64,000 nucleotides of DNA, from NCBI RefSeq assembly GCF_045038405.1, contig NZ_CP173660.1, positions 2,170,001 through 2,234,000 of the forward strand, in the 5' to 3' direction. Each line of letters begins with the position of its first letter. The first letter of the stretch is position 1. Made by a program: the position numbers and the translations under genes. The notes below the pieces were generated by a model. That model searched no databases, was not told the origin of the DNA, and saw only the letters and a program-made list of their open reading frames with translations. Positions 47,174 through 55,692 of this stretch are shown piece by piece. Origin of the DNA: Sellimonas caecigallum. GTDB lineage: Bacteria > Bacillota > Clostridia > Lachnospirales > Lachnospiraceae.

Positions 47174-47827
47174 ATGGGAGAACAGATCAGAAGATCCTGT
47201 GTTGATTGTGCAGTGACCGAATGTGAGAGAAAAACGGCGAAATATCCGTCGTTTTGCATGACATCTTCCCTGGATGAGGAAGTCTTAAAAGAGGCCATGG
47301 CATGCTATGAAGAGCCGGAGAATAAAAAGGCGGCCATCGCGGCGGCACAGGTGGAATACGAAGGGTACCTGAAGAAGACCCGTGTGGAAGAGATCGTGGA
47401 ATTTGCACGGAAAATGAAGGTAAAAAAGATAGGGATCGCTACCTGTGTGGGACTGATTCGGGAGAGCAGGACACTGGCAAAAATTTTGAGAAGCCATGGA
47501 TTTGAAGTGGTAGGCGTGGCCTGCAAAACCGGAGCCGTGGATAAAGTCTCTGTCGGCATACCGAAAGAATGTGAAGCCATCGGCTGCCACATGTGCAATC
47601 CGATCCTTCAGGCCAAAGTACTGAATCACGAAAAGACGGATCTGAACGTTGTCGTGGGACTCTGTGTGGGACACGACAGTTTGTTTTACAAATACTCTGA
47701 AGCGCTTACGACAACGGCAGTCACAAAAGACCGCGTGACTGGACATAACCCGGCGGCAGTTCTCTACACGGCGGAGTCTTATTACAAAAGACTCTGGCAG
47801 GATACAGAACAGAAAGAAACAGAATAA
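47174..47827 (+). CDS. DUF1847 cysteine-rich protein
   Basis: A 217-residue cytoplasmic protein without membrane segments. The N-terminus has a cluster at Cys9, Cys12, Cys17 and Cys28, suggesting a metal or iron-sulfur site. The C-terminal half has CVGLIRESRTLAKILRSHGFEVVGVACKTG, then AIGCHMCNPI and GLCVGHDSLFYKYS. This pattern matches the uncharacterised DUF1847 family found in anaerobes; several more cysteines could form a second site. No function is known. The ATG at 47174 is chosen for the preceding GGAGAGGAGAAAAG; an in-frame ATG at 47147 overlaps that region. Confidence 0.8.
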   Translation: MGEQIRRSCVDCAVTECERKTAKYPSFCMTSSLDEEVLKEAMACYEEPENKKAAIAAAQVEYEGYLKKTRVEEIVEFARKMKVKKIGIATCVGLIRESRTLAKILRSHGFEVVGVACKTGAVDKVSVGIPKECEAIGCHMCNPILQAKVLNHEKTDLNVVVGLCVGHDSLFYKYSEALTTTAVTKDRVTGHNPAAVLYTAESYYKRLWQDTEQKETE

Positions 47828-47880
47828 GACAGCAGCTGCCAGGGAACATGGTTTTGCCAGCCCTGGCAGCCGCTGTCTTT
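47828..47880 (+). terminator. Terminator after the DUF1847 gene
   Basis: GACAGC and GCTGCCAGGG pair with CCCTGGCAGC and GCTGTC (one mismatch) in a 16-bp stem, followed by TTT. It lies between convergent genes. Confidence 0.82.
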
Positions 47881-47891
47881 ATGCATATCTG

Positions 47892-48383
47892 CTACAATAT
47901 CCGGTAGTATGGGCAGATGTCTTCGTAATGCCCGTCTTTCATTCGAAATCCTCCAGGAATGACGCCAAGAGGTACGAAGCCGACGCGCTCGTACAGATGA
48001 CGGGCATGGATATTGGATGAAACGACGGCATTAAACTGCATGACCCGAAAGCCGCGCCGCTTCCCCTGTTCCAGAGAGTGGAGGACCAGCTTCTCCCCGA
48101 TATGGAGTCCGCGGAACCTGGAATCGACAGCATAACTTGCATTGCACAAATGTCCGCACCTGCCTATGTTATTAGGATGCAGAATGTACATACCGCAGAT
48201 TTCTCCCGTATCCACATCCTCCGCTACGCCGCAGTCGGTCTGTTCAAGGAAGAAGGCCGGTCCGGTCTCCTCTGTCAGAAAGTCCTCCTGTGGAAAGGCA
48301 ACGCCGTCTTCCACCACTTCATTCCAGATCCGGATCATTTCCAGTATGTCTTTTTCATGATACGTACGTACTTTAATTGTCAT
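47892..48383 (-). CDS. GNAT-family N-acetyltransferase
   Basis: A 163-residue acetyl-CoA-dependent acetyltransferase. The acetyl-CoA loop reads VDSRFRGLHIGEKLVLHSLEQG, and motif B is FNAVVSSNIHARHLYERVGFVPLG. The N-terminal strand is IKVRTYHEKDILEMIRIWNEVV. The acceptor (small molecule or protein N-terminus) is unknown. The ATG at 48383 has GAAAGGAAC at eight bases; an upstream in-frame ATG lacks a site. Single minus-strand gene among plus-strand operons. Confidence 0.88.
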   Translation of the reverse strand: MTIKVRTYHEKDILEMIRIWNEVVEDGVAFPQEDFLTEETGPAFFLEQTDCGVAEDVDTGEICGMYILHPNNIGRCGHLCNASYAVDSRFRGLHIGEKLVLHSLEQGKRRGFRVMQFNAVVSSNIHARHLYERVGFVPLGVIPGGFRMKDGHYEDICPYYRIL

Positions 48384-48500
48384 AATATGTTCCTTTCTCG
48401 CTATAAGAGTCTGAAATTTTGCATTTTCTGTATTCATTATAATCCAGCACCGCAGAATCCGGCAAGTAGTATCATTCGGTTTTCAACATGAAAAGGACAG

Positions 48501-48528
48501 GAATATTTCCTCATGGTTCACATACAAT
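48501..48528 (+). promoter_or_regulatory. Sigma-E-type (mother-cell) promoter of the spoIIIA operon
   Basis: GAATATT (48501-48507), 13 bases, CATACAAT (48521-48528), 23 bases before spoIIIAA. Both boxes fit the Bacillus sigma-E consensus, and spoIIIA is a known sigma-E operon. Confidence 0.78.
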
Positions 48529-48551
48529 GATGTAAAAGGTGGTGGACAAAC

Positions 48552-49460
48552 ATGACAAAAAAAGAAGAGATCTACGGCATCCTGCCATGCGGTATCCGGG
48601 ATGCTCTTGAAAAAGAAAATCTTGATTTCGGCGCTGTGACGGAAATCTGTATCCGTGCAGGAAAACCGATCTATGTGAACGCAGGAGGGCGGGAGATTCG
48701 GACAGGCTATCTGCCCGGGAAGGAGGAGCTAAAAGATATATTGAATTATATGAGTCGTTATTCTCCCTATGCTTTTGAAGAAGAAATGCGAAAAGGCTTT
48801 CTGACCATCGAAGGAGGACACAGAGTAGGAATTGCGGGTAAGGCGATCACAGAGAAAGACAAAGTAAAAAATATCCGGTACATATCCTCCGTTCACATAA
48901 GAGTTGCACATGAAGTAAAAGGCTGTGCAGACACAGTGCTTCCGCGGATCGCAAGGCAGAAGGAACTTTGCCACACACTGATCATCTCCCCGCCCGGCTG
49001 CGGAAAAACGACGCTTTTGCGGGATGTGATCAGACAGATATCAGATGGGAATCATGTGATCCGGGGATGTACAGTAGGGGTTGTGGATGAACGGTCTGAA
49101 ATCGCGGGATGTTATATGGGTATCCCGCAGAACGATATCGGCCTTCGGACCGATGTGCTGGACGCCTGCCCGAAAGCAGAAGGGATGATCATGATGATCC
49201 GGTCCATGGCTCCTCGGGTAGTGGCTGCAGATGAGATCGGAACGACAGAGGATGTAAGGGCTATCGAATATGCAATGCACTGCGGATGCCGGATACTGGC
49301 CACGGCTCATGGAAGTTCTTTTGAGGAGGTAAGGTGCAAACCGGAGATCGGAAGACTTCTCCGGGACGAACGGTTTGAACGCTACGTTGTACTCAAAAAA
49401 GAAGAGACGCCAGGGCAGATAGCCGGTGTGTATGACAGGCAGGGCAAACCATGTATGTAA
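48552..49460 (+). CDS. spoIIIAA: Stage III sporulation protein AA (secretion-type ATPase)
   Basis: A 302-residue cytoplasmic ATPase powering the SpoIIIA-SpoIIQ channel between mother cell and forespore. Walker A is in IISPPGCGKTTLLRDVIRQ, and VVDERSEIAGCYMG and VVAADEIGTTEDVRAIEYA give the Asp box and Walker B. It resembles type II/IV secretion ATPases. AAAAGGTGGTGG precedes the ATG. It overlaps spoIIIAB by 10 bases. Confidence 0.95.
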   Translation: MTKKEEIYGILPCGIRDALEKENLDFGAVTEICIRAGKPIYVNAGGREIRTGYLPGKEELKDILNYMSRYSPYAFEEEMRKGFLTIEGGHRVGIAGKAITEKDKVKNIRYISSVHIRVAHEVKGCADTVLPRIARQKELCHTLIISPPGCGKTTLLRDVIRQISDGNHVIRGCTVGVVDERSEIAGCYMGIPQNDIGLRTDVLDACPKAEGMIMMIRSMAPRVVAADEIGTTEDVRAIEYAMHCGCRILATAHGSSFEEVRCKPEIGRLLRDERFERYVVLKKEETPGQIAGVYDRQGKPCM

Positions 49461-49984
49461 AAATCGTCGGGGCTTCACTGATCCTTGTATCGTCCGCAGC
49501 AATGGGGATGAATTACGGGAGAAATCTGAGAATTCATCTGGAAGAACTCAGATATTTAAGACAGATTTTTCTGATGCTTGCAGGGCAGTTAAAATACACA
49601 AAAGAACCTCTTCCGGATGTGTTCTTGGAGACTGCGGTAAGAGTAAAACAGCCGTATGCAGGATTTTTCCGTGAAGTATACAAGGCATTCGACCGTCAGA
49701 GGACGGTAAATTTTCCGGCGTGGTTTCAGGAGGAGGCAAAAAAGTGCCTTGAAAGCTACCGAAAAGAAAAGCGGCTCACAGAAGAAGAGTGGGACCTTTT
49801 TCTTTCCCTTGGAGAGCAGACCGGATATATGGATGTGGAGATGCAGATTGGGATGCTGCTATCCGGAGTCGAAGACTGGGACAGAAAGATCCGAAAAACA
49901 GAAGAAGAGATCGGGCCCAAACAGCGGATCGGGAATTGCCTGGGTGTACTCCTGGGCGTGTTTCTGACCGTTTTATTTTTCTGA
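49451..49984 (+). CDS. spoIIIAB: Stage III sporulation protein AB
   Basis: A 177-residue membrane protein with hydrophobic ends (VGASLILVSSAAMGMNYG and NCLGVLLGVFLTVLFF) and a helical soluble core (LRYLRQIFLMLAGQLKYTKEPL), resembling the GspF-like assembly protein of type II secretion. It interacts with SpoIIIAA. It overlaps spoIIIAA by 10 bases. Confidence 0.93.
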   Translation: MYVKIVGASLILVSSAAMGMNYGRNLRIHLEELRYLRQIFLMLAGQLKYTKEPLPDVFLETAVRVKQPYAGFFREVYKAFDRQRTVNFPAWFQEEAKKCLESYRKEKRLTEEEWDLFLSLGEQTGYMDVEMQIGMLLSGVEDWDRKIRKTEEEIGPKQRIGNCLGVLLGVFLTVLFF

Positions 49985-50008
49985 CAGAAGAAAGGGAAGG
50001 AAGTGCGT

Positions 50009-50203
50009 ATGAGTGTCAGTTTGATTTTTAAGATTGCGGCTGTGGGTATATTGGTATCCGTCCTGAGCCAGGTGCTCAAACACAGTGGACGGGAAGAGCA
50101 GGCGTTTTTGACAAGCCTTGCAGGGCTGATCCTTGTTTTGATCTGGATTGTACCGTATATATATGATCTTTTTGAAACGATGCGGAATCTGTTTTCCCTG
50201 TGA
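50009..50203 (+). CDS. spoIIIAC: Stage III sporulation protein AC
   Basis: A 64-residue protein with two transmembrane segments (IFKIAAVGILVSVLSQVL and LAGLILVLIWIVPYIYDLF) and HSGREEQAF between them, the SpoIIIAC pattern. The ATG at 50009 follows GGGAAGGAAG; a GTG at 50003 falls within that site. Confidence 0.93.
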   Translation: MSVSLIFKIAAVGILVSVLSQVLKHSGREEQAFLTSLAGLILVLIWIVPYIYDLFETMRNLFSL

Positions 50204-50222
50204 CGGCAGAAAGGAGGAGCCT

Positions 50223-50609
50223 ATGACGATGATGCAGGCAGCGGCAGCAGCGGTATGTGCCGCACTGCTGGCGATGCAGTTTAAAGGACAAAAGGGCGAA
50301 TATGGGATCTATATCAGTATTGCGGCCGGGATGGTCATCTGCTTTGGTATCCTTTCGAAACTTTCCTCCATCCTGGATACGATCCGTGAGATCGGTTCGA
50401 TGATCCGGATCGAGGGTTCCTATCTGGCCATTTTGCTCAAGATGCTGGGGATCACGTACGCGGCGGAGTTTGCCTCCAATATCTGCCGGGACTGCGGAAA
50501 CCAGACGCTGGCGGTTCAGATCGAGCTGTTTGGGAAACTTGCCGTGCTTGTCCTGAGCATGCCTATCCTTCTCGCGCTGCTAAAGACGGTCCAGGCATTT
50601 CTGACATAA
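50223..50609 (+). CDS. spoIIIAD: Stage III sporulation protein AD
   Basis: A 128-residue membrane protein with four hydrophobic segments and the conserved LAILLKMLGITYAAEFASNICRD segment. It works with SpoIIIAC in the channel basal body. AAAGGAGGAGCC precedes the ATG, and its stop shares a base with the spoIIIAE start. Confidence 0.94.
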   Translation: MTMMQAAAAAVCAALLAMQFKGQKGEYGIYISIAAGMVICFGILSKLSSILDTIREIGSMIRIEGSYLAILLKMLGITYAAEFASNICRDCGNQTLAVQIELFGKLAVLVLSMPILLALLKTVQAFLT

Positions 50610-51769
50610 TGAGAAAAAAGAGATGGTTTCTTCTTGCAGTTATCTGCTTTTTTGTATGGGCGGGGGCAATCCACACGGAGGCGGCGCCGCAAGAAGAAAC
50701 GACGACAAAGCAAGAAGAGGCGGCAAGTGAGGAGATTCTAAAAGAATTTGACTTTGACGAAGTGGACAGGATGCTTTCGGATATTTTTCCTGAGGAGTCG
50801 GTTTCTTTCGAGGATCTTGTAAAGACGCTGACAGACGGAGATTTTTCCGGGTTTGTCCATCTGATCTTTTCAGGGATCCGTACAGGTACATTTTCCGTTC
50901 TGAGGGACAACCGGGAGGCCATCGTACATATCCTCGTGATCGCGATGATCGCGGCTGTATTTGTAAATTTTTCTCATATCTTTACAAACCGACAGGTGGC
51001 AGAGACCGGATTTTTGATATTGTATCTTCTGCTCATCACGATTCTTTTGAAATCCTTTGGGATCATGATCGACTCCATCGACGGGAGCCTCAAAGTCCTG
51101 AAAGATTTCATGAAAGTGCTGTGTCCGCTCTATTTTCTGGCCACGGCATTTTCTACCGGAAGTACGACGTCAGTACTATTTTACAATCTGATGCTCATTC
51201 TCATCTATCTGGTTGAGACGGTAATTCTTCATATCATCCTGCCGATGATCCATGTGTATATGATGATCCGGATTTTGGACCATCTTTCTCCGGAACCATA
51301 TCTGACAAGGTTCGGGGAGCTGCTGGATATGATCGTACGGTGGATACTCAAGACGATGCTGATCTGTGTCGCCGGAATCAATGTCATGCAGGGCCTCATC
51401 AGTCCAGCTATGGATGCGGTGCGCAGCAGCGGGATACAAAAAGGGCTTGAGGCGATACCGGGGGTGGGGGGAGCGCTTGGAGGGATGACAGACGTGATTT
51501 TGTCTTCCGTCGTACTGATCCGGAACGGGATAGGGGCGGTGGGAGCAGTCGTATGCGTCGTCATCTGTGCGGTGCCGATCCTCCAGATCGGAATGATGAC
51601 GCTGATTTATAAACTGATCGCTGCAGTGGCGGAACCAGTGTCTGATAAAAGGATCGTCTCCTGCATCGCCAGTACAGGAGACGGGGCAGTGCTGCTTTTG
51701 AAGACCGTCTACACAAGCGCGGTACTGTTTCTCTTGACCATCGTCGTAGTAGCGGCATTTGGGGTATAG
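50609..51769 (+). CDS. spoIIIAE: Stage III sporulation protein AE
   Basis: A 386-residue polytopic membrane protein. The signal-like N-terminus (WFLLAVICFFVWAGAIHTEA) is followed by an acidic extracytoplasmic region and about seven to eight hydrophobic segments. The core motif AVRSSGIQKGLEAIPGVGGALGGM is characteristic. It forms the putative permease of the feeding-tube channel. Confidence 0.94.
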   Translation: MRKKRWFLLAVICFFVWAGAIHTEAAPQEETTTKQEEAASEEILKEFDFDEVDRMLSDIFPEESVSFEDLVKTLTDGDFSGFVHLIFSGIRTGTFSVLRDNREAIVHILVIAMIAAVFVNFSHIFTNRQVAETGFLILYLLLITILLKSFGIMIDSIDGSLKVLKDFMKVLCPLYFLATAFSTGSTTSVLFYNLMLILIYLVETVILHIILPMIHVYMMIRILDHLSPEPYLTRFGELLDMIVRWILKTMLICVAGINVMQGLISPAMDAVRSSGIQKGLEAIPGVGGALGGMTDVILSSVVLIRNGIGAVGAVVCVVICAVPILQIGMMTLIYKLIAAVAEPVSDKRIVSCIASTGDGAVLLLKTVYTSAVLFLLTIVVVAAFGV

Positions 51770-51777
51770 GAGGGGCC

Positions 51778-52116
51778 ATGCTGACATATATATATGATTG
51801 GATAAGGAATCTTGCGTTTTATCTCATATTGATAACCGTGATTCTGCAGATGATTCCGGATTCCGTTTACAAAAAATACATCCGTTTTTTTACCGGGCTT
51901 GTGCTGATCCTGATGCTGGCAGAGCCGGTCATGCAGGGATTTCACCTCAAAAGTGAATTTGAGCAGATATTCCGCAGCGTGACATACCGGCAGGAAGCAC
52001 GGGAGATCGAACAAGCAGCCGAATATTTCCGGGAAGCAGAGGAGGGATATCTTGAATGGCAAAATGACGTGGATCACGAAATTTCTGAAAAATCCGAAAA
52101 TTCCAGCCAAGAATAG
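51778..52116 (+). CDS. spoIIIAF: Stage III sporulation protein AF (short)
   Basis: A 112-residue protein with two N-terminal transmembrane segments (IRNLAFYLILITVILQMIP and YIRFFTGLVLILMLAEPVM) matching SpoIIIAF. The soluble part after them is only about 60 residues, far shorter than the ring-building domain of Bacillus (about 206 residues in total), and the frame runs 65 bases into spoIIIAG. It may be a naturally short lineage form or a truncated one; no downstream continuation of the domain was found in the other frames. Confidence 0.82.
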   Translation: MLTYIYDWIRNLAFYLILITVILQMIPDSVYKKYIRFFTGLVLILMLAEPVMQGFHLKSEFEQIFRSVTYRQEAREIEQAAEYFREAEEGYLEWQNDVDHEISEKSENSSQE

Positions 52117-52597
52117 ATGGCTTATCCTGTTCCTTTTCGGGCTTCTGATTCTTGTGATCGCGATGCCGGTGTCCGATCCCAAGAGTACGAAGACAGAATC
52201 CGGGGAAAGCAGAAGCACAGAAAGGACGACACAGGATGCTTACGCGGCCACGGTAGAGAGAAAGCTGACATCCATGCTCTCAGATATCGAGGGGGCTGGA
52301 AAAGTGAAAGTCATGATAACGTTGTCCTCTTCGTCAGAAAAAGTCGTGGAGAAAGATGTGGAGACCGACAAAGAGGAAGGGAGAACGACCATGAGAGAGG
52401 AAACTGTCTATTCGGATGATTCCGGTCAGGGACAGGTGCCCTACGTGACAAAAGAGCTGAGCCCGGATATTGAGGGCGTCGTAGTTATTGCAGAAGGGGG
52501 AGAAAAACCGGTGGTGGTACAGAATATCACGGAGGCCGTGCAGGCATTATTCGGTGTGGAGTCACATAAGATTAAGGTAGTAAAGATGAAACAGTAA
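52052..52597 (+). CDS. spoIIIAG: Stage III sporulation protein AG
   Basis: A 181-residue protein with one transmembrane segment (WLILFLFGLLILVIAMPVS) and an extracellular ring-building domain (LTSMLSDIEGAGKVKVMITLSS, then GVVVIAEGG and ITEAVQALFGVESHKIKVVKM). It forms the large ring of the channel. The start is TTG at 52052, five bases after GGAGGG; the ATG at 52064 is too far from that site. Confidence 0.92.
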   Translation: MNGKMTWITKFLKNPKIPAKNRWLILFLFGLLILVIAMPVSDPKSTKTESGESRSTERTTQDAYAATVERKLTSMLSDIEGAGKVKVMITLSSSSEKVVEKDVETDKEEGRTTMREETVYSDDSGQGQVPYVTKELSPDIEGVVVIAEGGEKPVVVQNITEAVQALFGVESHKIKVVKMKQ

Positions 52598-52614
52598 AAG
52601 CAGGAGGGATGACT

Positions 52615-53298
52615 GTGAAAAGATTATTCAAGAAAAACCAGATCGTAGTGACTGCCCTTGCGCTGATGATCGCGGCGGCTGGGTATTTAAACTACTCGGG
52701 GAAATTGTTCCCGGACAAGGAGAAGGAGGAAACACAGCAGGCAAACGCGGAACTTCTTGATATTTCGGATGAAGACGCCTCTCAGACTTCCGGGGATATC
52801 GAAAGCCTGGATCAGGACGCAGAGACGACGGACGGGGAAGTGGAAGGCAATCCTGGGGAGGCTGTGCTGACAAGCGGGGAAGTGAAAAATACGGTGGCAC
52901 AGGCAAAGGTTTCCAGAGAGCAGGTGCGTGCAAAGAACAAGGAGACACTTCAAAGCATCATTGACAGCACGAGCGTTTCCGATGCCCAGAAAGAAGATGC
53001 CATTCAGCAGATGCTGGATCTCACAAAGATCGCAGAGCAGGAGTCGGCTGCAGAGACACTCCTGGCATCCAAAGGCTTCAGCGAGACGGTAGTCACAGTC
53101 AGTGACGGAAAAGTGGATGTCGTCGTGGGAAATGTGGAAATGACAGATGCCAACAGGGCGCAGATCGAGGATATCGTGACGAGAAAAACAGGAGTTTCTC
53201 CGGAAAACATCATTATCTCTCCGATACATAAGGATGCCACCAAAGACAGCACGGGCGACAGCAAAGAAGAGAGTCAGGAAAGCACAAAAGAAGAGTAA
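52615..53298 (+). CDS. spoIIIAH: Stage III sporulation protein AH
   Basis: A 227-residue protein with an N-terminal anchor (NQIVVTALALMIAAAGYLNYSG), an acidic linker, and a C-terminal ring-building domain (ESAAETLLASKGFSETVVTVSDGKVDVVV) that contacts forespore SpoIIQ. The start is taken as GTG 52615, six bases after GGAGGG; the in-frame ATG at 52609 abuts that site. Last gene of the operon; no clear terminator follows. Confidence 0.92.
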   Translation: MKRLFKKNQIVVTALALMIAAAGYLNYSGKLFPDKEKEETQQANAELLDISDEDASQTSGDIESLDQDAETTDGEVEGNPGEAVLTSGEVKNTVAQAKVSREQVRAKNKETLQSIIDSTSVSDAQKEDAIQQMLDLTKIAEQESAAETLLASKGFSETVVTVSDGKVDVVVGNVEMTDANRAQIEDIVTRKTGVSPENIIISPIHKDATKDSTGDSKEESQESTKEE

Positions 53299-53395
53299 AA
53301 TCATTGCAGAAGTGCCGGAGGATATGTTAAAATAAAATACTGTGCCGGAACGCAAGCTTTGTTCACGGCGAATATGAAAAATACAGGAGAATATC

Positions 53396-54988
53396 ATGTC
53401 AAATATTACAGATGAAATCAGAAAGCGGAGGACATTCGCGATCATTTCCCACCCGGACGCCGGGAAGACAACGTTGACAGAGAAATTTTTATTATATGGA
53501 GGAGCCATCAACCAGGCTGGTTCCGTCAAAGGAAAAGCTACGGCAAAACATGCCGTGTCAGACTGGATGGAGATCGAGAAGGAGAGAGGGATCTCCGTCA
53601 CTTCGTCCGTGCTTCAGTTTAATTACGGAGGGTACTGTATCAATATCCTGGACACACCGGGCCATCAGGATTTCTCCGAGGACACATACCGTACATTGAT
53701 GGCTGCCGACTCTGCAGTGATGGTCATCGACGCATCAAAAGGGGTGGAGGCGCAGACAAGAAAGCTTTTCAAAGTCTGTGTCATGCGCCGCATCCCGATA
53801 TTTACTTTCATCAACAAGATGGACCGGGAGGCCATGGACACCTTTGAACTTCTGGACGATATAGAGAAGGAGCTTGGGATCGCCACCTGCCCGGTCAACT
53901 GGCCGATCGGGTCCGGGAAAGCGTTCCGCGGTGTGTATGACCGAAATGAAAAGGAAATCGAGCTTTTCTTCGACACAAAGAAGGGGACAACGACAGGGGA
54001 AGTAAAGAAGATTGCCCTTGACGATCCGCAGGCAGATTCCTATATGGACGCAGATCAGAAAGAACAGCTCTTAGGGGAGATCGAACTTCTCGATGGAGCC
54101 AGCGCTGAGTTTGACCAGGAGCTTGTAAGCAAAGGGGAGTTGTCGCCGGTATTTTTCGGTTCCGCTCTGACAAATTTCGGTGTAGAGACATTTCTTCAGC
54201 ATTTCCTGAAGATGACGACTTCTCCACTTCCGAGAAAGTCTGATAAAGGCGAGATCGATCCGATGAAGGAGAAGGATTTCTCCGCATTTGTATTCAAGAT
54301 TCAGGCAAATATGAACAAGGCACACCGGGACAGGATTGCTTTCATGCGCATTTGTTCCGGAGAGTTTGATGCGGGGATGGATGCGTTTCATATCCAGGGA
54401 CAGAAGAAAGTCCGCCTCTCACAGCCTCAGCAGATGATGGCAAGTGAGCGCAAGATGATCGAGAAAGCGTACGGAGGAGATATCATCGGGATCTTTGATC
54501 CGGGCATCTTTTCCATTGGAGACACGATTACCACATCGCCGGAGAAGTTTGCCTATGAAGGCATTCCGACATTTGCGCCGGAACACTTTGCCAGAGTGCG
54601 CCAGGTAGACACTATGAAGCGGAAGCAGTTTATCAAAGGGATCAACCAGATTGCCCAGGAAGGAGCAATCCAGATTTTCCAGGAATTCAACACCGGGATG
54701 GAGGAGATCATCGTGGGAGTCGTGGGAGTTCTGCAGTTTGATGTCCTGAAATATAGGCTCAAAAATGAGTACAACGTGGACATCATCCTGGAAAATCTTC
54801 CGTATGAGCATATCCGATGGATTGAAAACGAAGAGATCGATATGGATCGGCTGAGCGGAACTTCGGATATGAAGAAAATCAAAGACCTCAAAGGAAGACC
54901 GCTTCTTCTGTTTGTCCACGAATGGAGTATCCGTATGACATTGGAGCGAAACGAAGGACTGAAACTTTCTGAGTTCGGGCGCTCTTAA
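53396..54988 (+). CDS. prfC: Peptide chain release factor 3
   Basis: A 530-residue translational GTPase that recycles RF1/RF2 after termination. G-domain motifs are ISHPDAGKTTLTEKFL, DTPGHQDFSEDTYR and NKMDRE. The family-specific SVTSSVLQFNYGGYCINILDT and the C-terminal RF3 domain are complete. AGGAGAATATC precedes the ATG. A weak promoter (TTGCAG at 53304, TTAAAA 17 bases later) may drive it separately from spoIIIA. Confidence 0.95.
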   Translation: MSNITDEIRKRRTFAIISHPDAGKTTLTEKFLLYGGAINQAGSVKGKATAKHAVSDWMEIEKERGISVTSSVLQFNYGGYCINILDTPGHQDFSEDTYRTLMAADSAVMVIDASKGVEAQTRKLFKVCVMRRIPIFTFINKMDREAMDTFELLDDIEKELGIATCPVNWPIGSGKAFRGVYDRNEKEIELFFDTKKGTTTGEVKKIALDDPQADSYMDADQKEQLLGEIELLDGASAEFDQELVSKGELSPVFFGSALTNFGVETFLQHFLKMTTSPLPRKSDKGEIDPMKEKDFSAFVFKIQANMNKAHRDRIAFMRICSGEFDAGMDAFHIQGQKKVRLSQPQQMMASERKMIEKAYGGDIIGIFDPGIFSIGDTITTSPEKFAYEGIPTFAPEHFARVRQVDTMKRKQFIKGINQIAQEGAIQIFQEFNTGMEEIIVGVVGVLQFDVLKYRLKNEYNVDIILENLPYEHIRWIENEEIDMDRLSGTSDMKKIKDLKGRPLLLFVHEWSIRMTLERNEGLKLSEFGRS

Positions 54989-55042
54989 GAAAAGATTCAA
55001 AAAGATTTCAGGAAGAGTTCTGAAAGATTCTGCCCCTTACCC

Positions 55043-55071
55043 TTGTAACACGTATGTTCTTTTGGTATAAT
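55043..55071 (+). promoter_or_regulatory. Promoter of the Asp23-family gene
   Basis: TTGTAA (55043-55048), 17 bases, TATAAT (55066-55071), 54 bases before the start codon. Confidence 0.75.
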
Positions 55072-55124
55072 AAATGCAGTATTTACCGATGCTACGGATA
55101 ACCCGGGATAAGGAGGTTTGAGAT

Positions 55125-55505
55125 ATGGGAAAAGAAGAAAGAGGAGCTTACACGATTCAGGATGAAGAACTGGGACAGGTTCAGATTGCTGACGAAGTGG
55201 TGGCGATCATAGCAGGGCTTGCAGCGATGGAAGTAGACGGTGTCTCTTCTATGGCAGGCACATCCACGCGGGATCTGCTCAGCAAGCTTGGCAAGAAGAA
55301 TCTGGCAAAAGGTGTGAGAGTAGACGTCCTGGACGGAGTCGTTACCGTTTCCCTTGCTTTGAATTTGCGGTTTGGCAAAAACATCATGGAAGTATCATCC
55401 AAAGTACAGGAAAAGGTAAAGACAGCTATTGAGAATATGACAGGCCTTACCGTGGCGGATGTCAATGTGAAGGTCGCAGGTGTCGATGACGCCGAATCAG
55501 AATAA
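55125..55505 (+). CDS. Asp23/Gls24 family envelope-stress protein (YqhY-like)
   Basis: A 126-residue protein with the Asp23 pattern: GQVQIADEVVAIIAGLAAMEVDGVSSMAG at the N-terminus and the C-terminal EKVKTAIENMTGLTVADVNVKVAGV. In Firmicutes the YqhY member sits before nusB, as here, and is linked to acetyl-CoA carboxylase control or envelope homeostasis. AAGGAGGTTTGAG precedes the ATG. Single-gene unit. Confidence 0.9.
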   Translation: MGKEERGAYTIQDEELGQVQIADEVVAIIAGLAAMEVDGVSSMAGTSTRDLLSKLGKKNLAKGVRVDVLDGVVTVSLALNLRFGKNIMEVSSKVQEKVKTAIENMTGLTVADVNVKVAGVDDAESE

Positions 55506-55562
55506 TCCCCGTACATTGAAAGTATAAATATACAAGAATAAGCATGATTATGCGCAAATCAG

Positions 55563-55592
55563 TTGCGTATCACATCGCGCGTATTGTATAAT
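55563..55592 (+). promoter_or_regulatory. Promoter of the nusB operon
   Basis: TTGCGT (55563-55568), 18 bases, TATAAT (55587-55592). The transcript would begin within the hairpin listed next. Confidence 0.6.
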
Positions 55593-55594
55593 GA

Positions 55595-55619
55595 GGGGAG
55601 TCGGTAAGACTCCCCTTTT
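55595..55619 (+). terminator. Terminator of the Asp23-family gene overlapping the nusB promoter
   Basis: GGGGAGTC pairs with GACTCCCC around GGTAA, followed by TTTT. It directly follows the TATAAT box of the nusB promoter; transcripts from that promoter would contain only part of the stem. Confidence 0.85.
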
Positions 55620-55692
55620 GTGTTATACAGCAGGAAAATCTTTTGGATTGCCTGTGTGAAATAGAAAAGAGACAGTTGAAAGAGGAGAAGAT

